Below are positions 63,117 through 64,000 of a stretch of DNA of 64,000 nucleotides, piece by piece. The translations under genes were made by a program, and so were the position numbers. The stretch spans positions 935,001 to 999,000 of the forward strand of contig JARUPZ010000010.1 in NCBI GenBank assembly GCA_031213475.1, written 5' to 3'. Origin of the DNA: Nereocystis luetkeana (lineage: Eukaryota > Sar > Phaeophyceae > Laminariales > Laminariaceae). Each line of letters begins with the position of its first letter. Position 1 is the first letter of the stretch. The notes below the pieces were generated by a model. That model was given only the letters and a program-made list of their open reading frames with translations. It ran no database searches and had not been told where the DNA came from.

Positions 63117-63480
63117 GCGATAGCTCATCTGCACATGATTTCCCTGCTCGAGCTTTAGCCGGTAGCTCATCTGCACGTGCGTTCCCGGCTTGAGCTATAG
63201 TTGGCAGCTCATCTGCACATGTTTCGAAGGCTTTAGCTATAGGCGATAGCTCACACATTGAAGGCTTGCGTTACATAAGATAGCTCATCTACACACATTT
63301 TCCCAGGGTGAGCGGAGCTACATGAGCTAGCTCATCTTCCCCCGAGATGACCTAGAGGAGCGACCACATGAGCTACACATGCTTCCTCCGGCTTGAGATG
63401 TAGGCGGTAGCTTATCTGCACATGTTTCCAAAGCTAGAGCTATGCACGTTAGATGAGCTATAGCTCATGAGCTATCCGGG
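63108..63480. repeat. 42-bp tandem repeat, each early unit a hairpin
   Basis: Units start at 63108, 63150, 63192 and 63234 (exactly 42 bases apart), then become irregular. Unit 1 contains GAGCTATAGGCGATAGCTC, a perfect 7-base stem with a 5-base loop, followed by ATCTGCACATG. Later units keep AGCTCATCT and CACATG. Near the end TAGATGAGCTATAGCTCAT forms another palindrome. Confidence 0.85.
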
Positions 63481-64000
63481 GTATGAATTGTCCACACGCT
63501 GAGAAAAGCTCGTGCGACAATAGACGCTCAGTCTCTACATAGACTCAGCCCACGGCCAACCCGCTAGGTGACGGGCAAGGCCAACGAGTATATATGACAG
63601 CCTCGAAGATACCAGGTGGGTCCATGGTCTGGGAGAAGAGAGCTTACCAGCGGCATTCTACGGTTTCCTCCCTAGCCTGAAAAATACCTCGTTTTGCCAG
63701 TCGAGACGGATCGAGAATTTTTGCCAGATGTTTTGTGCACACCAGTGACCATTTGATTTGTTTTCATCTTATGATCCTAGGGTGGGTCGGACCGCCTCAC
63801 AAGCGCACTCCGTTCAGAATCCATGACGCAGTCGTTAGGTTTGTAGATCGATGTCTGCCGAGGACTCTGAATCTCGCCGCTTCGAACCAATAACCCACAA
63901 GAGTTTTTCTGAAGCAGATCTCGGCCCAAAATCGCCCCCAGAATATATTTTTTCGGGCTTTTCCAAAAGTTTGGAACTTTCTGTTTCAAGAATCACGCCC
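63481..64000. other. Right edge, no gene seen
   Basis: No recognisable coding or repeat signal apart from a TACCAGGTG variant of the 9-mer at about 63610. Confidence 0.45.

Overview
This is eukaryotic nuclear DNA: intron-rich genes with GT-AG junctions, very long introns, and a dense load of microsatellites, minisatellites and small transposons. Two WSC carbohydrate-binding domains, a secreted GDSL lipase split over 11 short exons, a polysaccharide pyruvyl transferase-type gene and retroelement relics together suggest a stramenopile, most likely a brown alga. That assignment is inference from gene content and intron style.

Layout. 0-3.3 kb (+): the 3' end of a WSC-domain gene that begins left of the window. 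3.3-15 kb: no gene seen; it holds an exact 207-bp tandem duplication and a 4.45-kb (CTA)n array followed by a (TTG)n array. 15.2-25.4 kb (-): a GDSL lipase/esterase gene whose exons I chained by matching splice phases from signal peptide to stop. 25.4-44.5 kb: gene-poor, with a LINE-like tail, a broken second copy of the GDSL last exon, a cluster of GGAAGCTTCC palindromes, a tRNA-derived SINE and a decayed DIRS-like retroelement (reverse transcriptase plus tyrosine recombinase). 44.5-50.2 kb (-): the pyruvyl transferase-family gene, six exons. 51-54.3 kb: GGGTC-rich inverted arrays and a palindromic minisatellite. 56-58.6 kb: degenerate satellite. 58.8-59.7 kb (-): a four-exon gene of unknown function. 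62.7-63.5 kb: an acidic ORF that runs into 42-bp hairpin repeats.

The three recognisable genes would act on the wall or outside the cell (WSC binding, secreted acyl hydrolase, pyruvylation of polysaccharide), but nothing shows that they are linked functionally.

Two dispersed signals run through the window. One is a ~109-bp MITE family with TTACGGGGG inverted ends, nine copies. The other is the 9-mer TACCWGGTA: 15 exact copies where about 0.5 are expected by chance, none in an exon I could define. In two MITE copies the 9-mer corresponds to exactly 7 extra bases at a TA, which looks like the excision scar of an unidentified TA-targeting DNA transposon. I consider this the most interesting observation here.
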